A stretch of DNA of 64,000 bases. Source: Lojkania enalia (lineage: Eukaryota; Ascomycota; Dothideomycetes; Pleosporales). Below, piece by piece: positions 48,515 through 59,468 of the stretch. Where the stretch lies: NCBI GenBank assembly GCA_010094045.1, contig ML986585.1, positions 671,270 to 735,269 of the forward strand, in the 5' to 3' direction. The translations under genes and the position numbers were made by a program. A model generated the notes under the pieces. It worked only from the letters and a program-made list of their open reading frames with translations. It did no database searches and was not told where the DNA came from. Within the stretch, counting starts at the first letter, position 1; each line of letters starts with the position of its first letter.

Positions 48515-51500
48515 CTAGAAAGGCTCCAACAATTCCCGAATATCGTCTTCCCTTGCAAGATCAATTGGCTTTTTCCCTTGTACATCTTCAATATTTTTGT
48601 CTGCTCCTTCTTTAAGAAGCATTTTGACCATGTACTTATGACCTTTCCATGCAGCAAAGTGTAGCAAAGTGTTGCCGCTTCCGTCCTGGGCATTGACGTT
48701 TGCTCCGTACTGGATCAAAGCCTGAGCGTTCGCTCTTGCGTAAATGGGGTCGAAGGGACTTTCTTCTTCGTCATTCTCATCCTCGTCCTCGTCCTCGTCC
48801 TCGTCGTCGTCCCATGCTGGTGTATACAAAACGCAATGAAGAGGTGACGATCCTGCATCGTCTGTGTCTGCCACAGAAAGTCCCTTAGCAATTAGGATCT
48901 TTATAATGCTAACTGAATCGACTGAAGAGTTAGAGGCGGCGGCGTGTAGGGCTGTCCTTCCCATGCTATCAACGGCGCAACAGTCTGCGCCCATTTCTAG
49001 AGCCCACTTGACTGACGATAGACTTCCAGATTTGGATGCTATCATGAGGGGACTCAAACCAGATCTCGTTTGGGAATTTATGTCTGTAGCTACAGAAATT
49101 AAGCGGCCGAGGATAAATGTAGAAGTGTTCACCCTCTCATTCCTCAATGCATAGTGTAGAGGGGCCCAGTTCCAACTGTCAAGGCTAGCTTGGATCGCCC
49201 CATTGTCCAATAGAAGTTCGATATGCTGAGTTGTGCCATATTGTGCGGCGCAGTGAAGAGGTGTCATATTCCCGTTGCTGACCACATTTGGATCGAGCCC
49301 TAGCTTGAGAAGATATCTAAGGGTAGCAGGAGATTGATTATGAGCGGCTGCATGGAGCAAGGTCCAACCATTCTGTATTTCCACATCAATCTCGGCGCCG
49401 TTTTCGACAAGGATTTGAGCTGCTTCCTGAGAATCTTGGAGACAAACCAAGAATAGAAGCGTTTCACCACTTGATCCACGCGTAGATAAATCTATTTTCT
49501 GCTCGATGAGCTGCCGAAGGAATGTAATCGATCCTGCGACAAGAACCCACTGTACCAATGGCTCGTAGAATAGGCGATTGGAGAGCATGGGTACATCACT
49601 GGTCCATAGCGCATTCATCATTCTTACATCCATGCTTTTAACTCGCTTATCATCCGTAGACAATGTCCTAGACATCCTATGTGGTTGCGCAAGGCTTTTC
49701 GAATTGCAAAAAATTTCCATATCGAGACGTTTAATGTTACCTATGACTAGGCCAAGCAAACCCTTATATCGATTCCAACTGTTCGAAAGTACCGAAGCGT
49801 CATACTCAAGAAGTAGCTGGACTACTTCCCAATTCCCTGAAGATGCTGCGGCTGCAAGAGGATTGTTTCCCCAAGATTCTCCATCGAGAGTGAGCTCCCA
49901 GTGACTACCCCGAAACATCATGTGCTCATTCTGTAAGGATCCACAATCCAGGAGATGTTTGACGATTGTGATGTTTCCTTTTTCGCAAGCTTTTGTAAGA
50001 GGATCTTTGAGCGTATTAAGAGGTGTGACGAGGGCACCATGGTCAAGTAGCACCTTCACCACCTCTTCCGCCTCGTTAGATACTGCTAATTGTAGATAGG
50101 TACCATGATTCCCGATTGAGGTATTCGGATCCACCCCTTTTGTTAGTTGTCGCTCAACGTATCTCGGTAGGTTGGTCGCGACAGCAATGTGTAGAGGCGT
50201 AATATCAATATCGGAGTTTTCTCGTTCCTCGGGGTAAAGATACCACATCATCGATAGCCAGTTATTAAAATGATTGAAGGTTGGATTTACAAATGATTCG
50301 AATATCTCAATAAGACCTCCCCCGTTCCTTTCTGTTTGACCAAAGTGCTTTGGCCAATTCCAAAGAGAATAGTTCAAGAAGGGAAAATTGTCCATATAAG
50401 CGGAGCGAATTGCCGGAGTAATGGACTCTGATAGAGGCATATTGCTGAATTCGTCGAGTCTGAGATAGTTGACGCAGGATATTGCCAGGCTCTTGTGACC
50501 TTCTATGAGCATGGTGCCCTGAGATCCCGGAGTGATATCTTTCTTAGAAAGAACGTGATCTTTAACAGATTGGTGAATAAATTGGACCACGTTCTCCTCA
50601 CCGGCCCCAACTGTTCTAATCTCGAGCAAGCCTCCACAGCGGCTACGAATGCGGTTTCGCATTGTTTCATCGGTTTGTACAAGATCGTTGGATGCTTTCA
50701 TTTGCCGTTGAGAGCTGAATTCCTTTTTGGCTAATGCTAGTGCGAATCGAAATTCCGTACAAGTTAACGGTCGCGAGGCTGCTAGTACTAGTCCAAGCAT
50801 AGCATTCCTCTCGACATGATATTTTTTATCCACATTTTCTAAGAGCAGGTTGAAAAGCCCGCTGAGCTGGTCCGGAATATCTTTGACTGCCTCTCGCAGT
50901 TCAGATACTGTGTCTCCATCGTCGAAGCGACTCCTCATTTCGTTCAGAACAAGGTCAACCCAGAGGAATAGTCCGTCAGCCTTGCGTATTATCTCATCTC
51001 TCAAAAGTCGCATATTTGGTTTTTGTTCGTAGGTATTGAAGGCAGGGGCCCAATGGCCGTCAACGAAAGTCTCTATGTCAGTAGTATTTCTCTCCTGCAT
51101 TATAACTTCTTGGACGTGTCCGCCTACACAAGAAGGTGGTATCGATCTGGTACTAAAGCATATCTTAATCGAATCTCCAGACCCTGTAATGCTGAGCCGT
51201 TCGAGGAAGGGTAGAAAGTCTCTGAGAGGCATATCTTCGCATTCGTCTAACGCATCGATGAATACCAGACCGGTTACCGTTGGGGGCCAGTTGTCTAGGA
51301 TGTCATTTAGCCCTCGCTTCAGGCTATCAATATTCCAGTTATGGATGGTGTCCCTGTATAAGTCTTGGTCTTGTTCTTGGATATATTGCCATTCCTTGAG
51401 CAAATGTTCAAATAAATGTGGAGCATGATGGATGAATTGTAGAACCAAAGACTGAAGGAAGCTATTAAAAGACCTCTCTTGAGGGGTGCCTCTGTTATTA

Positions 51501-52973
51501 AAGAAATGACGGGCAGTAAATGTTTTAGTTTGACTATACCGTTTGCGGGTCTCGAGATAAGCGTGTTTCATTAGAACGGACTTTCCCGTACCTGGTTTGC
51601 CGGTGAAGCTATATAGGCCTCGTCCGTCGGTTAGCCAGTTCTTGAGGCTTGTTTTGTCGTCATCGGTGAACAACCAACGCAACGTGTTGTCATACGCGTC
51701 TGGAATCTCAATTTGCCGGGTCAATGGTACATGGCCAAGGCTTTTCATGCACGCTATATGCTGTTAGAGAGTGCATATTTGATGATTTATCCAACTGGGT
51801 CAGGCTACCTTCCCTCTGGGTTCTGAGAAAATCTAAAGATTGTTAACAAGATGTATAAGACTATAAGTTATGTTAGAATAAAATACCAGTCTTAACTGTG
51901 TCCTCCTTAGCCAAGTTCACCGCTTCCATTTTCTCCTTTATTATCCCAAAGAGTCTTTGACATAATTCATCCGTGATGCCCGAGAATCGTGCAAGCTCGC
52001 GGTGATCGCGATAGAAACCATAGTTTTCGGAATATTCTGAGTGAAGGACTGCAGAGTCTTTATCAACGATCTGATTCGTACGCATTAGGCCTCATATCGT
52101 ACGTCTATGCATGATCATTTCAATGCTACTAACCAGCTCTGACATTCCTGTCATAATTTTCTGTTCGTAGATGTTCAGTATGGCAAACGATCCTTTGATG
52201 CGCATGAAGTCCTCATTTATCACATAAAGCTCGTTCGAACGTGGTGTTAATGTTGCCCTCAATTCTCGTGGAATATCATAGGTCTTGGCTGTTGCGGCCT
52301 TGAGCAATTTTATGCCTGCTTGAAATAAAGCTTTATCTAGCGCATGACTTCCTCGATGTGGAGTGCCCAAGAATATTAGCAGCTTCATTGATTGGCCAAC
52401 TTCAGCATCTAAAGGGCTGTTTCGACTACGTATAATTGCCTAGGTGTATTGATCAGTGTTTGTAGAGCTGTCCAGATATTGGCGTCTGACCTGTTTGGCA
52501 ACTAAGCCTCCAAGGCTATGTGCAATAACAAACAATGGCCGACCGGACTAGGGAACCGTCAGTCCCGTATTTAAAGTCATGAGATTATTCGCTTTTCGGC
52601 AAGTCAATTCAGGTGAGAGTACAGACAATTGGCTTTGGGCGGGCATGTCTTAAGCATAGCAACAAGTTTTCAGCATGCTGTCGGATTCCCATGAGATTAC
52701 TACTGCCTAATTTGAAATCCGCATTGTATCCAAAAGTCATGACCCGCGACTTGGGTACGGAATTCACTAACTCGGCAGGCCAATAGAAGCCTGATTCCTC
52801 ATGGGCAAATGTCTTGTACGGATGTCCATTTAGACCGTGGAGAATAATAATGCTTCGATTCTGTGAGCGTGCTGAACGTAACAACTTTGATTTACCTACT
52901 CTACTTGGTCGATTTCAGATTCTGACAGAATGGTGAGGCCTTCACGGCGAATAGCAGCAATCGGAACGGGCAT
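48515..52973 (-). CDS. Fungal NLR: alpha/beta-hydrolase (SesB-like lipase) - NACHT - ankyrin
   Basis: STAND-type receptor of the kind linked to non-self recognition and cell death in fungi. Minus-strand exons 52973-52905, 52860-52627, 52547-52491, 52439-52134, 52070-51887, 51832-51809 and 51753-48515 keep phase throughout, giving about 1370 residues. The N-terminal hydrolase has IILHGLNGHPYKT, the nucleophile motif AHSLGG (Ser112), the LGTPHRGS motif and VDKDSAVL. NACHT has Walker A GKPGTGKS (343-350) and Walker B LVFIDALDEC (454-463). Ankyrin repeats run from about 807 to the end, interrupted by an acidic run. A 24-nt micro-exon links hydrolase to NACHT through FLRTQREACMKSL. Exon 1 is the least sure, because its donor GTAGAG is weak. 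Motifs are intact, so this is not an obvious pseudogene. The AAA+ gene lies head-to-head. Confidence 0.87.
48772..48811 (-). repeat. Coding GAGGAC-type repeat in the ankyrin region of the NLR
   Basis: Hexamer TCCTCG repeated four times on the plus strand, then TCG units. On the minus strand this encodes an alternating Asp/Glu run between the last ankyrin repeats. Confidence 0.85.
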
Positions 52974-53486
52974 CTGGTCAACGAAGTGTGGCTATGCCTA
53001 CGACTCGAAAACGTGTTGATCCTAAGGGAGGCTGACTATCTGTGGTTGAAAGAGCCCTATGTGACATGATCACTTTCTAGCAATTGCAGTGCTGATAAAG
53101 TGGTCTCATACATTATGGCCCCCACTGGCAATTTATTAGTAAAATGCTCTATGTGGTATAGTACAAGGCGTGCCTTTTAAAACCGTCCAATCAACTTGCC
53201 GCCACGTACTCCTTTCGCTTAAATATTCCATGCCGGGAACCCTAATTCTCGAATTCGGGAGGGGGTGGGCTAGGCGACAGCAGAGCAGCTATGCACCTCG
53301 CCACGTTACACCCTGCGCCACGGCAATAAAATGATGACAGGCTGGGTTCTCGTCGAACTCTTTTGCCGGATGCCAACACCAACGACGAAGCTCTCTCTCC
53401 TTTAATAAATGCTGTTCTATATCATTCATCACGCTATAGCAGATGAAGGGTAACAAAGGCTAAACAGCTCCCTCTGGATCTCATAG
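52974..53486. promoter_or_regulatory. Shared divergent region, NLR / AAA+ ATPase
   Basis: About 513 bp between the proposed start codons. Short frames only. The layout would allow joint control of the two genes. Confidence 0.4.
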
Positions 53487-55962
53487 ATGGGTAAATCTTA
53501 CCTTGAGCTCATGCGACAAATATGACTAACAATAGGAAGCATCCCCAACACGGGTTGATGCAGTGCTGCATCGATTTCTGCCCAATCGCCAACGTAAGAA
53601 TCGAGAACATGTCGGAAAAATCGCAAGCCGGAAAATTTGGTACGAAGCGGAGGACGATAGCAATGAATGGGTGGAGTGGACTCCGCCCACCCTCCCTGAA
53701 CCAAAAAGAGTGAAATTCGAAGGCCACGCGGTTCATGTCTACATGACAAGAGACCAGAAAAATGATTTTTCAAACAATACTACCTACAGTGCATCCAAAA
53801 TCACGATTAATAGCCCTTATCTTCGCGAAGAACTAGAAGAGGTCATCAAGAAGTATGATGTTTCCTTCAAAAATGGAGTTGCTACGTTTTCATACCCTTT
53901 CAAACCGCTATTCTTCAGTCGCGAAGTTATCCGCGAGAAGGCTATTGCGACCAATGATGAGAACACAAGAGAACATCTGAAAATTCTTTGGGATGTAATC
54001 GAAGAGGTTTTGGGCGATACCATTGACGCAGCTGAAGAGCTAGAAAAGGATGAATCCATCTCTTTCGACCTTTTATGGACTCTCTTTCCTCATGGATCGA
54101 TGGCTACCGCGCCTGAATTTAGGTTCGGAATTAACGCGACAAGATGCTTTCGAGTCAAGGAGCATATAAAGAGCAAGGACAAGAACCCCAAAGTGTTCAA
54201 ACTTCGCGGGACATATGTCGCTTTTAATGGTTCTAAATTTGTCGTTCGCATGATTTCCATGCATATCAATAAGTTCCATGGTACCAAGAAAATATCACAG
54301 CTCGAAGCTGTTCCTCTACGCTCACGCCCAGATTATCCTGAAATCGAACATCAGCTGAAGAAAAGGGGTCAGCGTGTGGTTGACGAGTTTCAGACTGCCT
54401 TCTATGCTGTACATTCCAGACATGTGGGAAATCAGGGTGGTGGGAATGCTGTAGTGGAATCGGTATGTTCTAATCTTCGAAATTCTCAAATGATCTATCC
54501 TCTGATCTAGACACCTAGAGTGATGAGCTTGTAATTATCGATCATTACAAGTATTCTCAAGAAAGGGATGATCTGAAAGGATCTCCTATTGCAGGATATG
54601 AAGATTTGCCAAGTAAGCAAAGGTCAGGCGATGAGGGTAAGTGTTTTCCTTGTCATAGTGCCTCTTCCGGTTTCCTACCCGCTAAAATAAGACTAAAGGC
54701 GAGGCGAGCTCCTTAAAGCTGGTCGATATTGCTTCAAAAAGCCGTGGTGCTTACGATGGCATATCCGATGATGATATCCGGAAAAACAGGAATGCTGTAT
54801 TATTGAATGAAGAAAACTTGACTTTGATTAGCCCTATTGTATTCGGGTTCTCGTTAGCAAACAAGAAGTGGGGTAAGATCCATGGAGGGCTCTGGTGACG
54901 TCCTTTTTTTTTTTTTTTCAAAAGTTTCTTGGTCCTAATTCGATAAATAGGGGCATACGACATCGAATATATTCGCCCTGTTTCCAGCTCTGACGAAGCT
55001 ATTAATCACCTAGTTTTCGACCCTAAAAAGAAGGAGTTGCTTTCTGCTTTGGTTGATAATCATTTGCAGACATCGAAACAGAACAGTGATGTAATCAACG
55101 GGAAAGGCAAGCCTCTACCCTACTGTGCCAAAGAAAAACTTCTGATTCTTATTCTAATTCTAGGTCAAGGCTTGCTTGTCTTACTTAGTGGGCCTCCAGG
55201 GACTGGTAAAACTTTAATGGCCGAAGCTAGTCAGTTCACTTCAGGAGTATATTGAATTATGCTAACACAGAAAAGTCGCGGCTAAAACGGGGACTCCCCT
55301 ATACACGGTTGATATGTCGGCTCTATTGCCTAACCCTGCTGAAAGGCTCAAAACGATTATGCAGTTGACAACCAGCTGGAAAGCAATTCTACTTCTTGAT
55401 GAAGCAGACTTGTACCTTCAAAAACGTTCTGCAGCGAAGCTTGACATGATCGAACAGGTCTCAGGTAATCCATTTTCCTCTTACGCAAAGAGAATTGTAG
55501 AATGACCGTGACACAGCATTTCTTAGTGAGCTGGAATACTTCGGAGGTAAGAAATGCCAAAGTCTTTATTCCTGAGCTGTTATTAACATTACAGGTGTCA
55601 TATTTCTCACAACGAATGATTCCAATTTGATCGATAGGGCGGTCATCTCGCGTGTACATGTTCATCTGCAGTTTTCGCCACTAGACGCCACTCGTCGATC
55701 TCAAGTATGGACAAGCTTCATTTCTAGGCTACCCCCGAAGCAGTTCGAGATCTCTAAAGAGCAGATCGAAAGTCTTAGCAAATGGAAGTTGAACGGACGG
55801 GAAATTCGCAACATGCTGAGAACCACCATAACATGGCGTAGCAAAGATCAAAGACCTATAACGCTCGATGATCTTGATAACATTCTAGCAATTACCTATC
55901 CTAACGCCGGGAATGATGGAAAAGACACGGATGCGTCCGTGAATGAATTAATCGACTTGTAA
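53487..55962 (+). CDS. DUF7025-type AAA+ ATPase
   Basis: Exons about 53487-53490, 53564-54462, 54519-54636, 54699-54872, 54951-55106, 55164-55229, 55276-55464, 55517-55546 and 55595-55962 give about 667 residues. The first exon (ATG plus one base) is tentative; it is the only nearby ATG that joins in phase. The N-terminal DUF7025 region has ITINSPYLREEL, the PFKPLFF block, a LWTLFPHG block and FHGTKKISQLEAVPL. The AAA core has the P-loop SGPPGTGKT (Lys466), Walker B LLLDEAD, then FLTTND and the SRVHVHLQF arginine-finger region. These motifs are intact. The intron at 55107-55163 uses a GC donor. Family members are numerous in filamentous fungi and of unknown role; the AAA module resembles those of remodelling ATPases. 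The protein is predicted soluble. Confidence 0.84.
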
Positions 55963-56920
55963 CATGTCTTTTACTGTTTTCTCAATTCTTTACCTTTGGC
56001 TTCTAATTGCTTGTATATACTAGGAAGACGCCATACTATTAAAATTGCAAAAATTTTCAGACCGGTGTAAGCTGTTCTCGACTATTTTTGTTTAGATATC
56101 TTCATATTGCTCAGCTCCCAAAGATTTACGTTGGTATCCACATTTTAGTTCGCTGTTTATGACCATTAGTCGTCTCTCACATTAACAAATTGATTCTGGG
56201 GTACTACAAGAAATATCAAGGTACAATTCAGCGCTTTGGAAGAGACCGCAAAAAACTTTACCAAGTGGAACGGACTTGTGTTGCTGGAATCGAAGAGCCC
56301 GTGTGGGCCGCCTTGGTGAGAATTTTCGGCTTATTCTACTCTAAAATTTTAATATACACCTGTTATTTGCAGTTTTCCCCACCCCTACTCTAGTAATTAC
56401 CTAGAATAGCTTTCATGATAGAAGCAGTGGACGTCACGTGGTCTCCAGGCTTAGCGTAATCTTCTATACAAGATTCTTGTGTTCAAGTCCTTAGTCAGTC
56501 CTCCAAAATAACCATATCTCTATTCTCAATACTCTACAAAGATATTCTCATAATAAAAATAAGTGCCGTGATTGTGTATTCATGGGATACAGCTTACGAC
56601 TTTTTCCAGCTTCAGGATGTAAAGTTAACGCTATATTATGATAGGTTTTGATTGTAGACTCTAATTACCTGAAATTAGAAATGTCTTAATAAAGTTCTGA
56701 GCAGGTACCAAGGCTAGTCAGGAAGGAAAGAATGTTGGTGAGGCATTTAGGGTACTACTAATCGCCATAAGTAATATAATAAAAGATTTTAGTATATAAG
56801 CCCCCTGCCGACTTTCTTACATAATGAATGCAGTTCTTAGTGCTTGAAACCAACTTGTAGCCTATTATACTACTATTACCACGATCAGAAATTTGCTGTC
56901 CTATCGGCCATATCATTCAT
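55963..56920. other. AT-rich intergenic, 1 kb, with a possible exon fragment
   Basis: A short plus-strand frame (56190-56393) reads a plausible stretch, LGYYKKYQGTIQRFGRDRKK, then EEPVWAAL followed by a GTGAGA donor-like site and a later TTTGCAG. No flanking exons were recognised. It may be a gene remnant. Otherwise no feature was seen. Confidence 0.35.
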
Positions 56921-59127
56921 TCAATCCCAATTCATGGCACCCCAATCTAACTGATCCATATCGAAACCAATTGCAGTCTGTATAGGCATGTGAGAATTAT
57001 TCCCGCCTATTGAAATTCCATAATTAAATTCTCCCTGCATACCATACAACAGACTATGGCCTCCAAAGCTTATGGGCGTCGACATTTCGAAGTCAACTAC
57101 GGTCTTAGTTAAGCCAGTAACTTCCTGAGACATTTCTGGATCAACATATTTTTGCGTCTGTCCCACTATATTAATGATAGATTGGACGATGCTCGGCATG
57201 GTGCATGCTTGCCCCACCTGCTGGAATGCCCCCTCTCTCGCCGCCCAAGCGTGTAGGATGAGTTTTGCAAAAACTGCGAAGAATGGCCCAGTGCCTTTGT
57301 ACCGCGGCGGAAAACTGGCTTTGTAGTTCTCGCTCATAGAGCGCCACGCTGCTTCGGCTGGCACACATGTGGGCCGCTGACCTAGTTCTTGTGCTATGTG
57401 GATGTAAGCGAAAAGCGGGAAGTAGAGGTTGGCTATCCACAGAAAGCTCTTTGTGAGTGGGGAAGATTTAATCCTGGTGTCATTTTCGAGCATGGAGATG
57501 GCGTGACCTATGGCCGCATCGCGAGCCGAGTCGGACAGTTCTATTGACGGGTCTGAATATCGGGAGTGGTGCTCCATGAGTCGGCAGCGAGCAAAATAGG
57601 AACGGCTATTCCAGAGGGTCATGACATGGAGCGGATTCTCTGGGCTGCAGTGTCTGAGGTACTTATCCTCAATCGCCGTCTCGAATACATTCAAATCCCC
57701 ACTTTTTGCAATAGGTCTCAATGCAGGAATGGTAAAATCAAGGTAGAAAGGAGCGTGTCGGATGAAGGACCCTAACTCGCTGCGCACAACAACAAAGAGT
57801 GCGTCGCTGAATTTCGCCTGGATAACCGGAGGCTCTTTCATCTCTGGCCAGAGATCAGAGTCATTCACGTTCAAAGGGACCTTACAGTCCCAGGTTGGAG
57901 CGAGCGTTGTAGCCTTGTAGTCGGCCATTTCGCCAATGCGAGAGTCAAATAAAATAAGCGCCCACCAAAGTCGCCGACGCATTTCAGCTTCGAAGATACT
58001 GTATCTGGACAAAATACCCTCATTATGAATGCCTATGCGTTGTGCAATACGGATGGCGACACCAAGCATTGACGACAGGGATTGAGGTACTGTGCATGAT
58101 CTAACTGAAACCTTCGGATTATTGGTAAGCCGATTGGTACTGATTATTTGGGAGCGTACCAGGTATAGGAACAAAGCGGTCAAGGATTCTCGATTATCCG
58201 ATCGCAAGAATCCACAGTTTGATAGGGCTTGCCGGCAGCCGAGTTGATAGTCCTTCAAAAGATGCTCTTTTGGCGTGCTAAATATGGCCTGACAATCATC
58301 TTCCTCGAGACTTAAAATAGACATGGAGTATATGCTGAAAATTAGAGCCTCAAGACTTGGCTTGATCTTCGCAAGATTGCTAGCAGCCTCTATGATCTGC
58401 GCTTGTAAGCTTGACGTATGTGTAACCTTGAGCAAGGGGTTAACGTTGTCTAGGTATATCTGCCAAAGTCTGAAGATCTGAACTGGGCTTGGATGTAGTT
58501 TAGATAGGTCGATGGAGGCTTTCCGCGAGTCAAAAAGCAGGTGGTCATCATTGTCAATTAATGAATCCCATGCCCTCTTGACGCCTTCATGAAGGCTGTC
58601 ATGTAGGGGGTTGTCGTCATGTTCGGCGTCGCGGAACTTTGTTACAATCATTAGTAGATATTGAGCATGCAGGATGGATAAATACCTCGCCCATAGTACG
58701 CCAAATATTCCTTCAAAAATTAGTTATCGAAAAACACTGCTTAGGCTAGAGCTTACTTTGCCTCGTATACTTGTTCCGAGCTAGCGGCTGTCGATGGTGT
58801 TGACACTGGCGGTTGGTTGTCTGAGTCGTAGTTGCTTTCAGCGCTTAACGGCTGCTTGTTGGAAGCTATACTATTCGAGTAGGGCTCAAAGTCGATGTTG
58901 TTCTGGCGAAGTAGCTCCTCATATCTACGAAGTCGGTCTAGAAGTTCATCTTGCTCGGGAAACACCCGTCTACGCCGACGCGGGGCTAAGGTTGCCGGGA
59001 CACACTGCGTACGCGATTTGATGCAATGGACACAAGGAAATTTCCGATCACATTTGACCTTGCGTTGCTGGCAGGATACACATGCGAGCACCCGTTGTGG
59101 CTTCGAAGCTTGGCTTGGCGTCGACAT
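56921..59127 (-). CDS. Zn2Cys6 fungal transcription factor
   Basis: Minus-strand exons 59127-58757, 58710-58686 and 58636-56921 give about 703 residues. The binuclear zinc cluster is CVSCQQRKVKCDRKFPCVHC and onward, with Cys16, 19, 26, 32, 35 and 42. A basic linker (APRRRRRV) and a short coiled coil (ELLDRLRRYEELLRQ) for dimerisation follow. A 25-nt exon encodes NIWRTMGE, joining to FRDAEH. The fungal-specific middle homology domain follows (about 160-500), including a VRIAQRIGIH-type segment and RRRLWWAL. The upstream in-frame ATG at 59253 would add 42 residues lacking motif content, so MSTPSQ is preferred. It is divergent from an MFS exporter, the usual layout of a pathway-specific regulator and its target. 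Effector and DNA site are unknown. Confidence 0.91.
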
Positions 59128-59316
59128 GGTTGCGATTGAGAAGCTTGTGGTATCGATCAGATATCCAGTGACGAGAAACAATCTGGGCACTAGAATTTCC
59201 GTCGGTAGATAGATTAGTTTGATGGGATTGCGTCGTGCGTTCGGGTTTTCCAAAATTTGAGGAGGAGGTAACTTCTAATGGATTTCGGGCGACATAGAGG
59301 CGGGCTTTTACAATGT

Positions 59317-59327
59317 CCGAGATTCGG
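59317..59327. promoter_or_regulatory. Candidate zinc-cluster site CCG-N5-CGG
   Basis: CCGAGATTCGG: everted half-sites of the type bound by Zn2Cys6 dimers. Short CG-rich motifs arise by chance, so binding is only a hypothesis. Confidence 0.35.
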
Positions 59328-59387
59328 GCGCTAGTATGACCCGAGAACCCACACTTCACGTCTGGGTTCTTACCACCCCGAGCCCCC

Positions 59388-59397
59388 CGGAGATCCG
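59388..59397. promoter_or_regulatory. Candidate zinc-cluster site CGG-N4-CCG
   Basis: CGGAGATCCG: inverted CGG half-sites about 72 bases before the exporter ATG, upstream of its TATA-like element. A plausible position for an activator site. Confidence 0.4.
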
Positions 59398-59425
59398 TTG
59401 ACAGAGACCTCTTAACTTGATGTAT

Positions 59426-59433
59426 GTATTTAA
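59426..59433 (+). promoter_or_regulatory. TATA-like element of the MFS gene
   Basis: TATTTAAA lies 36-43 nt upstream of the exporter ATG at 59469. This distance would leave a very short leader, so it may not be the functional TATA. Confidence 0.3.
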
Positions 59434-59468
59434 AGCTCGCCCTGAAGTGTCGATAATTCTCGCTAATC

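Larger units (their letters stand above)
59128..59468. promoter_or_regulatory. Divergent promoter region, Zn2Cys6 factor / MFS exporter
   Basis: 341 bp between opposed start codons. It contains two paired CGG-type half-sites (59317-59327 and 59388-59397) and a TATA-like element near the exporter. Confidence 0.6.

Noticed and set aside
50495..51428. Plus-strand frames inside the NLR
   Set aside because: Antisense shadows of the NACHT domain.
56448..56510. tRNA-like string with GTTCAAGTCC
   Set aside because: The T-arm does not pair and no A-box or acceptor stem matches.
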